A stretch of 46,231 bases of DNA from an uncultured Bacteroidota bacterium (GTDB taxonomy: Bacteria; Bacteroidota; Bacteroidia; Chitinophagales; Chitinophagaceae). The stretch spans positions 1 to 46,231 of the forward strand of contig CAIRZD010000010.1 of NCBI GenBank assembly GCA_903882965.1. The letters run 5' to 3'. Positions 33,026 to 41,092 of the stretch are shown here, one piece after another. Both the position numbers and the translations under genes were made by a program. The notes below the pieces were generated by a model. The model was not told the DNA's origin. It saw only the letters and a program-made list of their open reading frames with translations, and made no database searches. Each line of letters begins with the position of its first letter. Position 1 is the first letter of the stretch.

Positions 33026-33490
33026 ATGAAATTAATACCGCTTTCAAAAAATAACAAGAATCTCACAGGCAAATACTTTGCCATTGTTGATGATGATATG
33101 TATGATTATCTTATGGGGAGAAATTGGTTTGTAAGATTAGTGAGAGGCAAACCATATGTATATAGTAGCAAGATACTACTACATAGAGAAGTAATGGGCA
33201 TTATGGATTCTAAAGTTTTTATTGATCACAAAGACAGAAATGGGTTAAACTGTCAGAAAGGAAATTTAAGAATCTGCACAAATTCTCAAAACCAAGCAAA
33301 TAAAGCTTCTCGCCCAAGGAGTAGTTCTAAATATTTGGGGGTTCATTGGCATAAAAATGGGAATAAATGGAGGGCAAAAGTTAAGAATATTAGTCTCGGT
33401 CTTTTTGAAATCGAGGAAGACGCTGCGAGAGCGTATGATGCAAAGGCCAAGGAAATTCATGGCGAATTTGCAAACTTAAATTTCAGGTAG
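33026..33490 (+). CDS. HNH endonuclease with AP2 domain
   Basis: A 154-residue homing endonuclease. HNH core: DHKDRNGLNCQKGNLRI at about residues 73-89. AP2 domain: YLGVHWHKNGNKWRAKV...LGLFEIEEDAARAYDAKAKEIHGEFANLNF. It is a relative of the gene at 17216, but about as long as the two domains need. It starts three bases after the T-run of the pseudoknotted RNA. Confidence 0.88.
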   Translation: MKLIPLSKNNKNLTGKYFAIVDDDMYDYLMGRNWFVRLVRGKPYVYSSKILLHREVMGIMDSKVFIDHKDRNGLNCQKGNLRICTNSQNQANKASRPRSSSKYLGVHWHKNGNKWRAKVKNISLGLFEIEEDAARAYDAKAKEIHGEFANLNFR

Positions 33491-33545
33491 CTTGTTTCAG
33501 TCCTCTTTTCTTTTTCTAAAACTGCTTAACTATTAAATATGATAT

Positions 33546-33887
33546 ATGAAAGAAATACTAGAATCTCGCGAAATATTTGAATCCTATGTAAGACATGATT
33601 ATTGGCTATTTATCCTTGATGGAATTCAGAAAGAAATGCAAGGGAGAAAAAGAAGCCCTATTGAAAAAGCGATTGACAAAACCACTGGATATAGCGATTC
33701 GGTTGAACTAACCGACCTAATGAATGTCTTAGAGTGCCTAGAGGGGACTTTGGTAGAGAAAAACATAATGGAAGCAGACACCGAACAAAATGAAGATGCT
33801 GTTTCTCAGTTAAAACTTCTCATCAAAAGCTACACCGACAAAGGCGTAAAACCGATTGAGACTAAGAGATTAAAATGGGAGGATTGA
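33546..33887 (+). CDS. Hypothetical early protein
   Basis: A 113-residue charged helical protein (FESYVRHDYWLFILDGIQKEMQGRKRSPIEKAIDK). It precedes the cytosine methyltransferase. No family was recognised. Confidence 0.55.
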   Translation: MKEILESREIFESYVRHDYWLFILDGIQKEMQGRKRSPIEKAIDKTTGYSDSVELTDLMNVLECLEGTLVEKNIMEADTEQNEDAVSQLKLLIKSYTDKGVKPIETKRLKWED

Positions 33888-33932
33888 TATGATTAACCAC
33901 CCGATTGTTGACCAAAGTAAGAGAAAAAAAAG

Positions 33933-35396
33933 ATGAACAATAAACCTATTACAGTCTTATCCCTTTTTGATGGTGTGAGTTGTGGACAGCTAGCTTTAAA
34001 CCGAGCAGGCATCAAATACGATAAATATTATGCTAGTGAGATAGACAAATATGCCATAAAGATTGCTCAAAAGAACTATCCTGATACTATTCAATTAGGC
34101 TCAGTAATTGACGTTGATGTGAGCAAATTACCCCCTATTGATTGGTTACAAGGGGGTTCGCCTTGTACAAATTTCAGTTTCGCCGGCAAACGCAAAGGCA
34201 TGTCCACCACTGATGAAGTTGAGATATTAACTCTCGACCACTATCTTGAATTGAAATCACAGAACTACGAATTTGAAGGTCAATCGTATCTTTTTTGGGA
34301 GTACATGAGAATCTTAACTGACATACAGAAATACAATCCTGATGTGATATTCTTTTTGGAGAATGTTGAAATGGGTGAGAAGTGGGAGAAAGTATTAAGT
34401 CGAGCCATCGGAGTAAACGGTATTCATATAAATTCCGCTTTGGTTTCCGCTCAATCAAGACCCAGGATATACTGGACGAATTTGGGTTTAGAAAAATCAG
34501 GACTATTCGGAGATTTAACTTCTATTATTACTCAGCCAAAAGATAGGGGTATTTATCTCAAAGACATACTTGAAACAAACGTGGATGAGAAGTATTATTT
34601 GAGTGATAAGATGGTTAGTTATCTGAATAGTCGAAAGAAGAATTATAATGGAGGAAAGATAAATTACAAAACAGGCGTTGATAAGGCGAGCTGTATTAAC
34701 GCCTGTTCAGGATCCCTGGATATATCAGACAATATTATTGTGGACAAGAACAGAAAGGCTTCATGTTTTACTGCTGGTGCTCATTCCGGAGGATTGCATA
34801 GTGAAATGGATACCATTGTAGAGGGGCAAAGCACGATGATAGAAGTAACCTGTGCAGCATCAAGAGGGCGAAACCCCGATAATCCCAAAAGCCGTAAAAC
34901 TGGATTAGAAACAGAGCAACACCTTGAGGAGCGTTTCGATGGTAAGACAAATTGTCTTACCAGTGTGGCTAAAGATAATTATGTGGTAGAGAAAGCCAGT
35001 GAACCTGTATTGATGCTTACCTTAAACAAATCCGCAGCTTTTCATCATGAAAAGCTGGATAACAAATCTTATTCATTAGCTGCCCGAAGTGATTTAGCGA
35101 TAGTTGAGCCAATAACCGTCCACAATATGATGCCACGAAGTAGCAAAACAGGGAAAGGGGGAACTGGGCATCTGTCCAGGACAGATGGGAAAACTTACAC
35201 ATTAGCTTGCTCAGATATAAACCGAGTTGAATACAAACAGCGAATAAGGAGATTGACCGAGGTAGAGTGCGAGAGACTTCAAACCTTGCCAGACTTTTAC
35301 ACAGAAGGTATTTCTTCAACTCAGCGTTACCGAGCTTTAGGCAACGGCTGGAACGTGGACACTATCGTTTATCTATTCGGATATTATAAGGGTTAA
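33933..35396 (+). CDS. DNA cytosine-5 methyltransferase
   Basis: A 487-residue enzyme that transfers methyl from S-adenosylmethionine to C5 of cytosine. Motif I LFDGVSCG at 11-18, catalytic Cys78 in GGSPC, ENV at 143-145, QSRPRIYW at 174-181, and C-terminal motifs IX/X (RRLTEVECERLQTLPDFYT...YRALGNGWNVDTIVY). The segment between motifs VIII and IX is over 200 residues, larger than usual, and holds internal repeats of a K-x-xCLT/SLA type. No restriction enzyme is beside it, so it probably protects phage DNA. Its stop overlaps the convergent DUF1064 gene. Confidence 0.92.
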   Translation: MNNKPITVLSLFDGVSCGQLALNRAGIKYDKYYASEIDKYAIKIAQKNYPDTIQLGSVIDVDVSKLPPIDWLQGGSPCTNFSFAGKRKGMSTTDEVEILTLDHYLELKSQNYEFEGQSYLFWEYMRILTDIQKYNPDVIFFLENVEMGEKWEKVLSRAIGVNGIHINSALVSAQSRPRIYWTNLGLEKSGLFGDLTSIITQPKDRGIYLKDILETNVDEKYYLSDKMVSYLNSRKKNYNGGKINYKTGVDKASCINACSGSLDISDNIIVDKNRKASCFTAGAHSGGLHSEMDTIVEGQSTMIEVTCAASRGRNPDNPKSRKTGLETEQHLEERFDGKTNCLTSVAKDNYVVEKASEPVLMLTLNKSAAFHHEKLDNKSYSLAARSDLAIVEPITVHNMMPRSSKTGKGGTGHLSRTDGKTYTLACSDINRVEYKQRIRRLTEVECERLQTLPDFYTEGISSTQRYRALGNGWNVDTIVYLFGYYKG

Positions 35397-35797
35397 CTCT
35401 CTAATATATCAATACCATAAACAGCCTTAACTAATTTCTTCTTTAGCCTATATATGGGTGTTTTCATTCCTTTTACATCCTCCAAAATCTTTACCCCATT
35501 TCTGATATACTCAAAATCACCTTTGTATTTACATACTAAGACACCATTAATTTCTATTGGATAGACAGGTTGTAGCTTTAAACTTGATATTGCACCAGCA
35601 AAGGATTCAATTTTCAAATCCTGATACCTTTTAGCTTCTTTGGCAGAATCGAATTTTATTCCTTCTACTTCTGTCCTAGTGTTGCCGTATTTGCTTCGTT
35701 TTGGCTTATATGTGGCCTTATTTTCCTTCTTGGTTACCCTTAATGCTTTGCCACCCTTTATCTCGTATCCTAGAGCCTTTAAATCAGCGGTGGTCAT
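35393..35797 (-). CDS. DUF1064 protein (restriction-endonuclease-like fold)
   Basis: A 134-residue protein matching the DUF1064 pattern: KYGNTRTEVEGIKFDSAKEAKRYQDLK (about 37-63), LKLQPVYPIEING, and FEYIRNGVKILEDVKGMKTPIYRLKKKLVKAVYGI. Conserved Glu, Asp and Lys residues suggest a PD-(D/E)XK-type nuclease, often proposed as a phage resolvase or replication nuclease. It is the last gene of the leftward replication operon. Confidence 0.85.
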   Translation of the reverse strand: MTTADLKALGYEIKGGKALRVTKKENKATYKPKRSKYGNTRTEVEGIKFDSAKEAKRYQDLKIESFAGAISSLKLQPVYPIEINGVLVCKYKGDFEYIRNGVKILEDVKGMKTPIYRLKKKLVKAVYGIDILES

Positions 35798-35807
35798 ATA
35801 AATAGAG

Positions 35808-35888
35808 GGTAACTATATACTTATTACACCCAACGGGGCTTTATTGTTAAAAAATACTTGTCTGTCTTGTGTTTAGTTCAATTCGTTT
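35808..35888. repeat. Copy a of an 82-bp inverted duplication
   Basis: This segment matches the reverse complement of 42148-42229 nearly throughout. It covers the last 14 codons of the methyltransferase fragment and the following intergenic sequence up to GGTAACTATATACTTATT. Confidence 0.88.
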
Positions 35889-36137
35889 AACAGATTTATC
35901 ATAATGCTCTTTCATCAGTTCAAAGGCTATATAGGCTCTATCCATTTTCTTAGCGGCGAGGGATACTGTACCACTGCCACTAAAGAAATCAACTACCAAC
36001 TCCCCCTCCACGGAAATATCCCTCATTATAGCCTCAATCAAATTGAGTGGCTTTTCATTAGGATGTGCTAACTTATCTGGAGATACGCGAATTGCCTTAT
36101 GTACCGATTTTGGTCTTGTGCCTTTGAATGTGGTCAT
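35847..36137 (-). pseudogene. C-terminal fragment of an adenine/cytosine-N4 DNA methyltransferase
   Basis: A 96-residue ORF. It keeps HPNEKPLNLIEAIM (25-38) and the SAM-binding motif DFFSGSGTVSLAAKK, but lacks the DPPY catalytic motif that should precede them. The C-terminus RIELNTRQTSIF is identical to that of the full enzyme at 41572-42189, also at the DNA level. It is likely a remnant left by recombination with that gene. Confidence 0.7.
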
Positions 36138-36138
36138 T

Positions 36139-36408
36139 TTAGATTTTTATCTTGTTGATTTTAGCAAGTTGTTTGATTTTCTTATCGAGAACTTGTTGAA
36201 CAGATTTTATTCTCATCTCTATGTAGTCAAGGTGATTTTGCTTGCACTCCTCGGGTGTCGCCCCAACCTCTTGAGGGCCAAAAAATTTAGTGGAAAGATT
36301 AGTTTGTATCCACCCACTTCCGCCCCTTCTTGTGACACGCGCCGATTGAATCTTACCTCTTACCAGTACGAAAATGGTATCGTCTATGTTTGGTATTATT
36401 TTGCTCAT
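36139..36408 (-). CDS. Hypothetical protein
   Basis: An 89-residue protein: beta-type N-terminus (DDTIFVLVRGKIQSARVTRRGG) and a helical basic C-terminus. The ATG overlaps the stop of the upstream gene (36405-36408). No family was recognised. Confidence 0.6.
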   Translation of the reverse strand: MSKIIPNIDDTIFVLVRGKIQSARVTRRGGSGWIQTNLSTKFFGPQEVGATPEECKQNHLDYIEMRIKSVQQVLDKKIKQLAKINKIKI

Positions 36409-36665
36409 GATTTTACGGGCAGTTCTTTAAGTTTGGTGATGTAATAGTTCTCGTTATCTGAGCGAACACGATAGTTCTTTATTCCTGTCTTTTTCGGATA
36501 TATCATGCTCAGGTTTGTAGAAGGGTGAGAATCTGCTATCCAGTCTTTACGAGGAACCACCAATGTTTCGTTTACTCTGATTGCCCGGTACGCATCTCGC
36601 ACCTTTTCAATGCTCACTTCAACTGGTAGCGATTTCTCTAATTCTTCTTGACTTAAAACTTTCAT
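36405..36665 (-). CDS. Hypothetical protein
   Basis: 86 residues from MKVLSQEEL (ATG ending 36665). The in-frame ATG ending 36686 overlaps the promoter's -7 box and is less likely. The C-terminal part is beta-type (NYRVRSDNENYYITKL). No family was recognised. Confidence 0.58.
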   Translation of the reverse strand: MKVLSQEELEKSLPVEVSIEKVRDAYRAIRVNETLVVPRKDWIADSHPSTNLSMIYPKKTGIKNYRVRSDNENYYITKLKELPVKS

Positions 36666-36683
36666 GTTTCTTATTTCGTTATG

Positions 36684-36713
36684 CAAATGTAAAAGTTGTT
36701 TTTGTATTTCAAA
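36684..36713 (-). promoter_or_regulatory. Candidate promoter within the replication operon
   Basis: On the minus strand TTTG (36713-36710), 18 bases, TACATTTG (36691-36684), with the start codon at 36665. The spacer is one base short of the common length. Confidence 0.45.
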
Positions 36714-36717
36714 ATGG

Positions 36718-36906
36718 TTATTTGTTAAATCTTTGAATAAACTTATTATTTACAAAGTAACCAACATTTTTGTGTAGGATTAGCAACACTTTGAGCATGG
36801 TTATACCCAAATATCCACACACACCCGCAAATGGTTCTATGACTTTATCATGTGGTTTTGGATACCACTTTACAAGCATAGATTTAGAGCCATAGTATGT
36901 CCACAT
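36718..36906 (-). pseudogene. N-terminal fragment of a Dam-type (D12) adenine methyltransferase
   Basis: 62 codons. The start MWTYYGSKSMLVKWYPKPHDKVIEPFAG is the classic N-terminus of this family, including the FAG SAM-binding motif. After about residue 30 the sequence no longer resembles the family and stops. The ATG overlaps the stop of the previous ORF (TAATG). The missing catalytic D-P-P-Y half makes it inactive as a methylase. Confidence 0.65.
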
Positions 36907-37037
36907 TAAAAAGGATTTAAAATTGATTCATGTATTTCATCGAGCATATCCATTGATAGACGGTATAGGGCATCACGCTTTCTTTCCGTTGGAAACCTTT
37001 TGTACCGATCATACAGTCGAAGGAATTTATGTCTCAT
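36906..37037 (-). CDS. Small basic hypothetical protein (43 aa)
   Basis: Helical and basic (MRHKFLRLYDRYKRFPTERKRDALY). It is tightly packed between a 31-codon membrane ORF and the methyltransferase fragment. No family was recognised. Confidence 0.48.
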   Translation of the reverse strand: MRHKFLRLYDRYKRFPTERKRDALYRLSMDMLDEIHESILNPF

Positions 37038-37041
37038 AGTT

Positions 37042-37137
37042 TTATTGAGTTATTTCTTTCATCAGGAAAAAATATCCCGCAAATGATAGGATAGCTATTG
37101 CTATCAGTAAAATGTATTGTAAAAATCTGTTGGTCAT
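37042..37137 (-). CDS. Tiny membrane protein (31 aa)
   Basis: One hydrophobic segment (FLQYILLIAIAILSFAGYFFL) starting just after the HNH gene's stop, with which it overlaps by four bases. The role is unknown. Confidence 0.42.
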   Translation of the reverse strand: MTNRFLQYILLIAIAILSFAGYFFLMKEITQ

Positions 37138-37424
37138 GTTGCAAGGGTTTGTTTATAGTGCGTCTTTAATAGTCTCTTTAGATCTTTCTCTGTATATTCT
37201 ACATGTTTATATTTGTCATCTTCAAGTTTCTTGTGGCAGGAATCGCAAACTGTGACAAGCCATTTAGTGTCAATTTCCCAAGCCATACCACAGTAGAATA
37301 AATGATGCACCTGTAATTGTTTTCTATCATCATTACATACACGACATTTCCACTTGTCGCGGTTCATAACACGTAATCGCACCTTCTGCCAACGGGGGTC
37401 AAGTAATTGCTCTGCGTATGTCAT
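37134..37424 (-). CDS. HNH endonuclease, small zinc-binding type
   Basis: A 96-residue protein with the CxxC...HH...CxxCH arrangement: CRVC at about 28-31, VHHLFY at 39-44, and CDSCHKKLE at about 60-68. Small HNH proteins of this type occur in phage replication and packaging modules. It starts on the last base of the primase-helicase gene. Confidence 0.85.
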   Translation of the reverse strand: MTYAEQLLDPRWQKVRLRVMNRDKWKCRVCNDDRKQLQVHHLFYCGMAWEIDTKWLVTVCDSCHKKLEDDKYKHVEYTEKDLKRLLKTHYKQTLAT

Positions 37425-39301
37425 TAGAATGCGTATGGTTTGCCGTCATCATCTAAATCAAGTATCTGTTGTTCCTCCTTGTCGGGTTTAGGCGGTGAAA
37501 CTCTATCGGGGAAACTTTTTATTATCTTCTTGGTCGTGTCCTCAAATTCTTTCGGTGTCGGTGCAATATACTTGCCGTCCGACAATGGGCTAACTCCATC
37601 AATGTAATATCGGTTTGTTTTTCTCTGAAAATCAAAAACACAAGTGCCAGGTATGCCGACTAATTTTTGCTTCTTGATTTTTCGTACATGAACCTCTACC
37701 GTAGTATCCATAGGGTCGGTCAAAAACTTTGGTCTATGGATAACCATTATATTATCCATTTTATTGCCCCACATCGCCCCTCCCGCTATTTCGTACATAT
37801 CGGGGACATCGTACTCCCCGCTTTTATTTCTTGACATCGTACGCGGGTGTGTGCTGATTATGTCGTGTCCATTATAGTCGATAGCTCTGCGTTTCCTAAC
37901 TGTCAAAAACTTACTAAGAAACTGGTCGGTACGCGCTCCCTCGTCATAGGATACCTGATTCATGGGGTCAATAAAAGTGCCGCATATTTTTTTGTCTTTT
38001 ATCAGATAGTCAAAGTTGGCATCTATTTCTTCTATCGTATGACTCTCGGGATACACATAGAAAAAATGATTCCTTACAAATTCATAGCCTTTTCTGTATT
38101 CGTCAATAGTCATTTGCGATGAACCATAAAATGGGTCGGTTGTTTTTCCAATATAGGTATGTATCAAAGAATCATAAAATTCATCTTCGGGATAATTCTC
38201 GGGGCTAAAAACGCCCCACTTCCAATCATCAAAAACAGATTTCATTGTCATTAACTGTAATCCAAATTCCGTTTTCCCTGAATTTGGTCGGGCAATAATC
38301 AAAGTTATTTCCCCTGCTTTCCATTTAAAATTTTCATCAAATCTCGGAAAATGAGTAGTCTCCCCTCTTTTCTTTCCATGCTTGAATGAATGCTCCATTA
38401 TGTCCCACACATCATCAATAGGCTTCACGCCACTTGAAGTAATAACTTTTTGAGATACAGAAACTACCTTTTGATCTTCGGGTAGTGGCTTTTGCATTCC
38501 CTTCGCCAAACAAGTCCTAATTGTTTTTTGAGCAGCTGCAAAACTTTCAATGGGCTTTTGCTGTATCTCATATTCAAGTAGGGCTATACATTCCGATTCG
38601 GTCAGTGAGCCATTTGCTACCGCCCCGCCTAACAAATAACTAGCATCCCTTAACTCCTGATGCTTGTTTCCGTCAGTAGATTCACGTATCATTTTCGCTG
38701 CCCTAGCGAGACGGTCATAGTCTTTTTTGACATCTTTAAACTCCGTTTCCGCATACTGCCTGTCACTAACCACTTTAGCGTCTGGAATATAACCCGTAAA
38801 CTCCAATGCGCTAGGGTTTACATAAATATCGGGGTCATATGAAGCATAGCATACCCTGCTTAAATTTATGCTCGTTTCGTCCACCCCTTCAAATTTCTTT
38901 GCAAGAGCCTTATAATAACCCCTATGCTTTTCGATGTCGGCAGGTATTTTTACTACCACCTTTAATCCGTCCCCACTAGGAGAGATAAAAGCAGCCTCTA
39001 CGAACTCATAGGAGGACATTTCAGCCCGTTTCCCTTCGGGGTCGGGTAGTTTATCGAAATCAAGGACGCAAAGCCCAGAATGACTTATAATTGCCCCGTC
39101 CTCCCTTTTGCTAAAAATACCCGAAAAACAGATACTTACCGATTCGTCCTTTAGCTTCCTTTTTTTCTGCGGGTCTTTCTCTGCCCGTATTTTCTCCACA
39201 TGGTCACGGTACTTACCTGACTTGATAGTCCTATATACAACCTCGGGGGTAGTAATCACAGGGTTTGATATGTCCCGAATGTTCTTAAACGCTGTTATCA
39301 T
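37424..39301 (-). CDS. Primase-helicase (BT4734-like N-terminus, DnaB-like ATPase)
   Basis: A 625-residue fusion. Residues about 50-170 resemble the BT4734-like/VirE N-terminal domain (LCVLDFDKL at 77-85, ISPSGDGLKVVVKIP at 106-120), a primase-type fold. Residues about 295-560 form a RecA-type helicase domain with Walker A RPNSGKT at 338-344 and the region GTFIDPMNQ. This enzyme should open and prime the phage origin. Its start overlaps the stop of the replisome-organizer gene. Confidence 0.82.
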   Translation of the reverse strand: MITAFKNIRDISNPVITTPEVVYRTIKSGKYRDHVEKIRAEKDPQKKRKLKDESVSICFSGIFSKREDGAIISHSGLCVLDFDKLPDPEGKRAEMSSYEFVEAAFISPSGDGLKVVVKIPADIEKHRGYYKALAKKFEGVDETSINLSRVCYASYDPDIYVNPSALEFTGYIPDAKVVSDRQYAETEFKDVKKDYDRLARAAKMIRESTDGNKHQELRDASYLLGGAVANGSLTESECIALLEYEIQQKPIESFAAAQKTIRTCLAKGMQKPLPEDQKVVSVSQKVITSSGVKPIDDVWDIMEHSFKHGKKRGETTHFPRFDENFKWKAGEITLIIARPNSGKTEFGLQLMTMKSVFDDWKWGVFSPENYPEDEFYDSLIHTYIGKTTDPFYGSSQMTIDEYRKGYEFVRNHFFYVYPESHTIEEIDANFDYLIKDKKICGTFIDPMNQVSYDEGARTDQFLSKFLTVRKRRAIDYNGHDIISTHPRTMSRNKSGEYDVPDMYEIAGGAMWGNKMDNIMVIHRPKFLTDPMDTTVEVHVRKIKKQKLVGIPGTCVFDFQRKTNRYYIDGVSPLSDGKYIAPTPKEFEDTTKKIIKSFPDRVSPPKPDKEEQQILDLDDDGKPYAF

Positions 39302-39972
39302 CCTCCAAATTCTTTATCTGCTGTCCCTACTGCGCGGTTGGTATTCCGATTCGGCTCCTGTGTTTCTTCTACACCAAATTTACCCTCAAGTATTTTAATG
39401 TAATTACCCTGGTTTTTAATAATCCAGTCAAAATTAAACCACTCTCCCGAAAATATCCACTTCTGCTTAGAGGCTATTTCTAAGATACTCTTAAAGTCAA
39501 AAAGCGGTTCTTTTTTTCTAACATCTAATTTCAATATTCTTTCAGGTGTAATAGCCTTTAGTGTCTTTCTGCCATTCTTTACTGCAAAATCATTCCACAT
39601 CAGCAACATTGTATTATTATCTATTTCATTTACATTAGCATTAACACTAACACTTAGGCTTTTTTGGGTTTCCGAAATAAGGCTTGGGTTTTTTGGGTTT
39701 TCTTTTTTAGGCTTGGGTTTTGTTGGTCTGCCACCCTTAGATCCATTGGTAGCCTGCTTTTCACGGAAAACTTGGTATTTTATCAAATCCCTTTTAAGCT
39801 GCTGTTTTATCGGTTCAAAGGCAATCTGCAAAAGCAAATCTTCGGTAGTTGGGTTAAGGTCATTTACATACTCAAGTATCAAAACAAGCAGTTCGCCCGC
39901 TTTATCTTTTGGTAGTTTCTGTACAGTATGCAACAGGTCTGCGTAAAGAACGAAAGATTTTTTGCCCTCCAT
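39298..39972 (-). CDS. Replisome organizer-like protein (DUF6291-like N-terminus)
   Basis: A 224-residue protein. Residues 1-85 (KSFVLYADLLHTVQKLPKDKAGELLVLILEYVND...EPIKQQLKRDLIKY, then NGSKGGRPTKPKPKK) match the N-terminal domain common in Bacteroidota phage replication proteins. After a basic linker, the C-terminal domain (about 120-200) could be a replisome-organizer fold that loads the helicase encoded next. It is the first gene of the leftward replication operon. Confidence 0.75.
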   Translation of the reverse strand: MEGKKSFVLYADLLHTVQKLPKDKAGELLVLILEYVNDLNPTTEDLLLQIAFEPIKQQLKRDLIKYQVFREKQATNGSKGGRPTKPKPKKENPKNPSLISETQKSLSVSVNANVNEIDNNTMLLMWNDFAVKNGRKTLKAITPERILKLDVRKKEPLFDFKSILEIASKQKWIFSGEWFNFDWIIKNQGNYIKILEGKFGVEETQEPNRNTNRAVGTADKEFGG

Positions 39973-39989
39973 TATATCTATTGAGATTG

Positions 39990-40019
39990 CAAAGATAGTA
40001 AATATTTGTACTTTCCAAA
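39990..40019 (-). promoter_or_regulatory. Leftward replication promoter
   Basis: On the minus strand TTTG (40019-40016), 18 bases, TATCTTTG (39997-39990). It lies 17 bases before the replisome-organizer ATG and back to back with the rightward promoter. Confidence 0.52.
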
Positions 40020-40046
40020 TAAAAAATAAATTTTATTTTATAAAAG

Positions 40047-40077
40047 TTTGGTGGTTTAAAAATACTTTGTAGATTTG
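40047..40077 (+). promoter_or_regulatory. Rightward promoter of the HTH regulator operon
   Basis: TTTG (40047-40050), 19 bases, TAGATTTG (40070-40077): full consensus, with the ATG at 40110. Confidence 0.72.
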
Positions 40078-40109
40078 CACTCAGAACGACAACAAAAGGG
40101 AAAAATTAT

Positions 40110-40334
40110 ATGAACAAACTAAAGCAAATATATGCTGATCTAATTAAAGAAAAATTAGGGTTGCGCGGCGAGATAGCCGACTTAACAGGCAAACACGAAA
40201 CCACTATTTTTCGTTGGGCAGATAGCAATAGTCCATTTCTGACAATGCCAGATGTCCTTACGGTAATCAGTAAGTACACAGGCGACCCCGTTTCCGACCT
40301 GACCGAAATAACCACAAAAGAAATAGTAAAATAA
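40110..40334 (+). CDS. Helix-turn-helix regulator
   Basis: A 74-residue protein. LRGEIADLTGKHETTIFRWAD (about residues 17-37) fits a Cro/CII-like helix-turn-helix, and the rest is helical. It is the first gene after a consensus promoter that faces the replication promoter, the usual place for a transcription switch. Its stop overlaps the next ATG region. Confidence 0.72.
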   Translation: MNKLKQIYADLIKEKLGLRGEIADLTGKHETTIFRWADSNSPFLTMPDVLTVISKYTGDPVSDLTEITTKEIVK

Positions 40335-40588
40335 TGGCACTCTCAGACGAAGTAATACAGAAAAAGCTAATTGAAGCAGGGATTAAAAATCTGAAAGAGT
40401 TTGGATACCCTGATGTCAATTCGGAAAATATATTGACCGATATTGTTTACGCGGGGTTTTTCAAATCTATGCTGAATGATAACAAGGGTCAATCTACCGA
40501 CCAAGTGGATGGCGTTATTAACAGCCTGATTGACAAAATTGCCCAATCCGAATTATTAACCGATACAATCGAAACTGTAAAGAAATGA
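40334..40588 (+). CDS. Small hypothetical protein
   Basis: An 84-residue helical acidic protein (SDEVIQKKLIEAGIKNLKEFGYPDVNSENILTD). Similar small genes follow HTH regulators in related phages. Function unknown. Confidence 0.6.
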   Translation: MALSDEVIQKKLIEAGIKNLKEFGYPDVNSENILTDIVYAGFFKSMLNDNKGQSTDQVDGVINSLIDKIAQSELLTDTIETVKK

Positions 40589-40839
40589 TAAAGTATAAAA
40601 CATGGGATTGGAGTTCGGATATTATGAAAATCGAAATTGATAGGGAAACGCCATCTACGATTTGGATTAAAGGCTCAAAGTATAGTGAGCGGAAGGGTAA
40701 AAACATCCACGACACTAAAGAGATGGCTATTGAATATCTAGTAGAGAGGGAAAGTCAGAATGTGGCATCAAAAGCCAAATCACTTAGCGGTGCTCAAGAG
40801 GCACTTGCTAAACTCAAAGCAAAATATAACATTCAATAA
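40585..40839 (+). CDS. Small hypothetical protein
   Basis: An 84-residue protein with a beta-type N-terminus (WSSDIMKIEIDRETPSTIWIKGSKY) and a helical C-terminus. It overlaps the previous gene (ATGA). No family was recognised. Confidence 0.6.
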   Translation: MIKYKTWDWSSDIMKIEIDRETPSTIWIKGSKYSERKGKNIHDTKEMAIEYLVERESQNVASKAKSLSGAQEALAKLKAKYNIQ

Positions 40840-40861
40840 TCAACCCATTCGCGTAAATCAT

Positions 40862-40946
40862 AAAAAAAACCTATCCCCGAAAGAGATATAATCGTAAACC
40901 TGCTGTACATAAGCGAACCGTTGCAGGTATTGAGTAGGGTTTTTTT
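40862..40946 (+). terminator. Large branched terminator
   Basis: A-run plus CCTA (40862-40873) pairs with TAGGG plus T7 (40935-40946), with one mismatch. Inside is a second stem ACCTGC (40898-40903) / GCAGGT (40923-40928). It ends the HTH operon. The inner 24-nt unpaired stretch contains CCCCGAAAGAG. Confidence 0.65.
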
Positions 40947-40963
40947 AAAGGATAAAATTATAA

Positions 40964-40981
40964 GGCAACTATATACTTATT
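40964..40981 (+). repeat. Left inverted repeat of the HNH/methyltransferase cassette
   Basis: GGCAACTATATACTTATT, an exact reverse complement of 42212-42229. It precedes the HNH gene. Confidence 0.85.
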
Positions 40982-41056
40982 CAACCTGACTAATTAAATG
41001 AACAAAGAACTATTACATATCACAACGAGGACTGCATGGCTTAATATCCTTTTACA

Positions 41057-41088
41057 TTTGGATAATTGGACATTATTTATTATTTTTG
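41057..41088 (+). promoter_or_regulatory. Promoter of the HNH gene, near-leaderless
   Basis: TTTG (41057-41060), 20 bases, TATTTTTG (41081-41088), followed four bases later by ATG at 41093. Confidence 0.62.
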
Positions 41089-41092
41089 TGGT

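Noticed and set aside
36666-36686. Start of the 36405 gene at the ATG ending at 36686
   Set aside because: This ATG overlaps the -7 box of a plausible promoter, so the mRNA would begin after it; the ATG ending at 36665 fits better.
41066-41092. Nine extra N-terminal codons of the HNH gene
   Set aside because: They lie within the promoter spacer and the -7 box.
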